DNA from: Pseudomaricurvus hydrocarbonicus
Lineage (GTDB): Bacteria > Pseudomonadota > Gammaproteobacteria > Pseudomonadales > Cellvibrionaceae
Direction: 5' to 3'
NCBI RefSeq assembly: GCF_011602365.1
Contig: NZ_JAAONZ010000013.1
Location: 103,520-167,519, forward strand
DNA length: 64,000 nt
Shown here: in pieces, positions 63,413 to 64,000 of the stretch
Layout of the letters: the number at the start of each line of letters is the position of its first letter
Position numbering within the stretch: position 1 is the stretch's first letter
Notes under the pieces: generated by a model
The model's database searches: none
What the model was told of the DNA's origin: nothing
What the model saw: only the letters and a program-made list of their open reading frames with translations
Position numbers and translations under genes: made by a program

Positions 63413-63518
63413 GGTGTACCCGAGGGCATAAAGGCCCTGACAGACTTGAACTGGCGACCTGCCTGGGTTGTATCAAGCGTTGAGTCGGATGCTCTAGCCC
63501 GCAAAGGGGTTGGGAGAT
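63413..63518 (-). repeat. tRNA-Ile2-derived 106-bp unit 1
   Basis: A 106-bp unit. Compared with units 2 and 3 it has a handful of substitutions (for example GGCGACC for GTCGACC in the T-arm side), consistent with being the oldest complete copy. Confidence 0.92.
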
Positions 63519-63624
63519 GGTGTACCCGAGGGCATAAAGGCCCTGACAGACTTGAACTGTCGACCTGCCTGGGTTGAATCAAGAGTTGAGTCGGATGCTC
63601 TAACCCGCAATGGGGTTGGGAAAT
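63519..63624 (-). repeat. tRNA-Ile2-derived 106-bp unit 2
   Basis: Identical to unit 3 except for one base in the CCCGCAATGGGG/CCCGCAAAGGGG loop. Read on the minus strand it holds tRNA positions of the D-loop to anticodon, a 17-nt insert, and the variable loop, T-arm and most of the 3' acceptor strand. Confidence 0.95.
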
Positions 63625-63730
63625 GGTGTACCCGAGGGCATAAAGGCCCTGACAGACTTGAACTGTCGACCTGCCTGGGTTGAATCAAGAGTTGAGTCGG
63701 ATGCTCTAACCCGCAAAGGGGTTGGGAAAT
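63625..63730 (-). repeat. tRNA-Ile2-derived 106-bp unit 3
   Basis: The unit adjoining the functional tRNA. On the minus strand it begins ATTTCCCAACCCC directly after the tRNA CCA end. It has three potential hairpins: GACTCAA/TTGATTC (one mismatch), the tRNA T-arm GACAG/CTGTC, and AGGGC/GCCCT (63635-63650). The last base overlaps the tRNA by one. Confidence 0.95.
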
Positions 63731-63806
63731 GGTGGGCCCTGACAGACTTGAACTGTCGACCTGCCGATTATGAGTCGGATGCTCTAACCAACTGAGCTAA
63801 GGGCCC
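63730..63806 (-). tRNA. ileX: tRNA-Ile2 (anticodon CAU, lysidine type)
   Basis: A complete 77-nt cloverleaf: acceptor GGGCCCT/AGGGCCC, D-stem GCTC/GAGC, anticodon loop CTCATAA, variable loop AGGTC, T-stem GACAG/CTGTC with TTCAAGT, discriminator A and encoded CCA. The sequence resembles E. coli ileX (GGCCCCTTAGCTCAGTGG start and CTCATAATC), so the CAU is expected to be modified to lysidine by TilS and read AUA. A methionine tRNA is less likely. Confidence 0.9.
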
Positions 63807-63847
63807 TTAAGTAATTGTTTTTAAACGACAGTTTTTAAACAACAACG

Positions 63848-63859
63848 GGGCGCATTATA
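63848..63859 (-). promoter_or_regulatory. Promoter of the tRNA-Ile2 gene
   Basis: On the minus strand TATAAT (63854-63859) is followed by the GC-rich discriminator GCGCCCCG, a hallmark of stringently controlled stable-RNA promoters. The -35 is weak. Transcription would begin near 63847, ~40 nt before the tRNA. Confidence 0.65.
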
Positions 63860-64000
63860 GTGCCCTCTGTGGGTTCTGGCTAGCCCGAATATTTCACAAA
63901 GGACTAAACAAGAACGGCTGAAAGCCTTATGGTTATTGGTGTCTAGACAATATCCGCAAGCAATCAGCCGTGAACAAAATGATACCACAGTCTTTCCAGT
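63860..64000. other. Right-edge sequence
   Basis: 141 bp with no recognised gene, mostly upstream of the tRNA promoter. Confidence 0.35.

Noticed and set aside
63413..63730. CRISPR array
   Set aside because: The repeats are contiguous 106-bp units without unique spacers and are derived from a tRNA.
63610..63795. Small ORFs with LTDLNCRPA...ESDALT peptides
   Set aside because: These are antisense readings of the tRNA and its repeat units, a well known spurious annotation.
63381..63806. Integration scars (attL/attR) at the tRNA 3' end
   Set aside because: Units include D-arm and anticodon parts as well as the 3' end and are contiguous; no integrase gene or cargo lies between them.

Overview
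This is an ordinary chromosomal segment of a marine-type gammaproteobacterium, mid-50s % GC by eye (not computed), most likely in or near the Pseudomonadales/Cellvibrionales. The evidence is the fused BioH-BioC protein (known from Saccharophagus and Teredinibacter), the Pseudomonas-like order of serB, fimX and fimW, a class GN (Gram-negative) sortase with its VIT/VWA target, an OlsF-type ornithine lipid synthase and a glutaryl-CoA module. The species cannot be named from the sequence. I see no prophage, insertion sequence or CRISPR array.

Layout. 0.2-5 kb: OlsF-like synthase, a YtjB-like membrane protein and serB. 5-10 kb: fimX and fimW, a degenerate GGDEF-EAL protein and a PilZ-like partner of type IV pilus control. 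10-13 kb: complete EF-P beta-lysylation set (epmB, efp, epmA). 13-16.3 kb: cysE, srkA and a FabH-like synthase. 16.4-22.2 kb: comF diverging from bioB-bioF-bioHC-bioD, with a BirA-type operator on the bioB promoter. 22.8-29.2 kb: fadE-type acyl-CoA dehydrogenase under a PsrA-like palindrome, DUF3094, a small Hpt protein, an AGCS symporter with a large insert, and ansA. 29.5-33 kb: glutaryl-CoA module (CoA-transferase, gcdH, LysR regulator). 33.4-42.4 kb: six-gene acyl-CoA degradation operon including an alpha-methylacyl-CoA racemase, facing an AraC-type regulator across a perfect palindrome. 42.4-48.3 kb: caa3-type cytochrome c oxidase operon with Sco. 49-53.6 kb: 2OG-Fe(II) oxygenase, class GN sortase and a sortase target broken by two frameshifts. 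53.9-58.6 kb: TonB receptor, YfiR and a membrane GGDEF-EAL enzyme. 58.6-62.8 kb: outer-membrane protein, a DUF924 gene with a nonsense codon, YedK, DUF2784 and small proteins. 63.4-63.8 kb: tRNA-Ile(CAU) followed by a tandem array of tRNA-derived units.

The genes are mostly familiar; the unusual content lies between them. (1) Downstream of tRNA-Ile2 there are three complete 106-bp tandem units and one partial unit. Each carries the D-arm side, part of the anticodon arm, the complete T-arm and most of the 3' acceptor strand of that tRNA, with new inserts. (2) A dispersed intergenic element, present three times, has conserved flanks around 8-9 copies of a heptamer (ACTCGCC or TACTCGC). (3) A different heptamer (AAACTAG x5) lies in inverted orientation on the two sides of epmA. 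(4) Many other spacers hold their own short tandem arrays with units of 5, 14, 15, 16, 17, 18 or 25 bp. Together these suggest a genome in which intergenic DNA repeatedly undergoes local tandem duplication.
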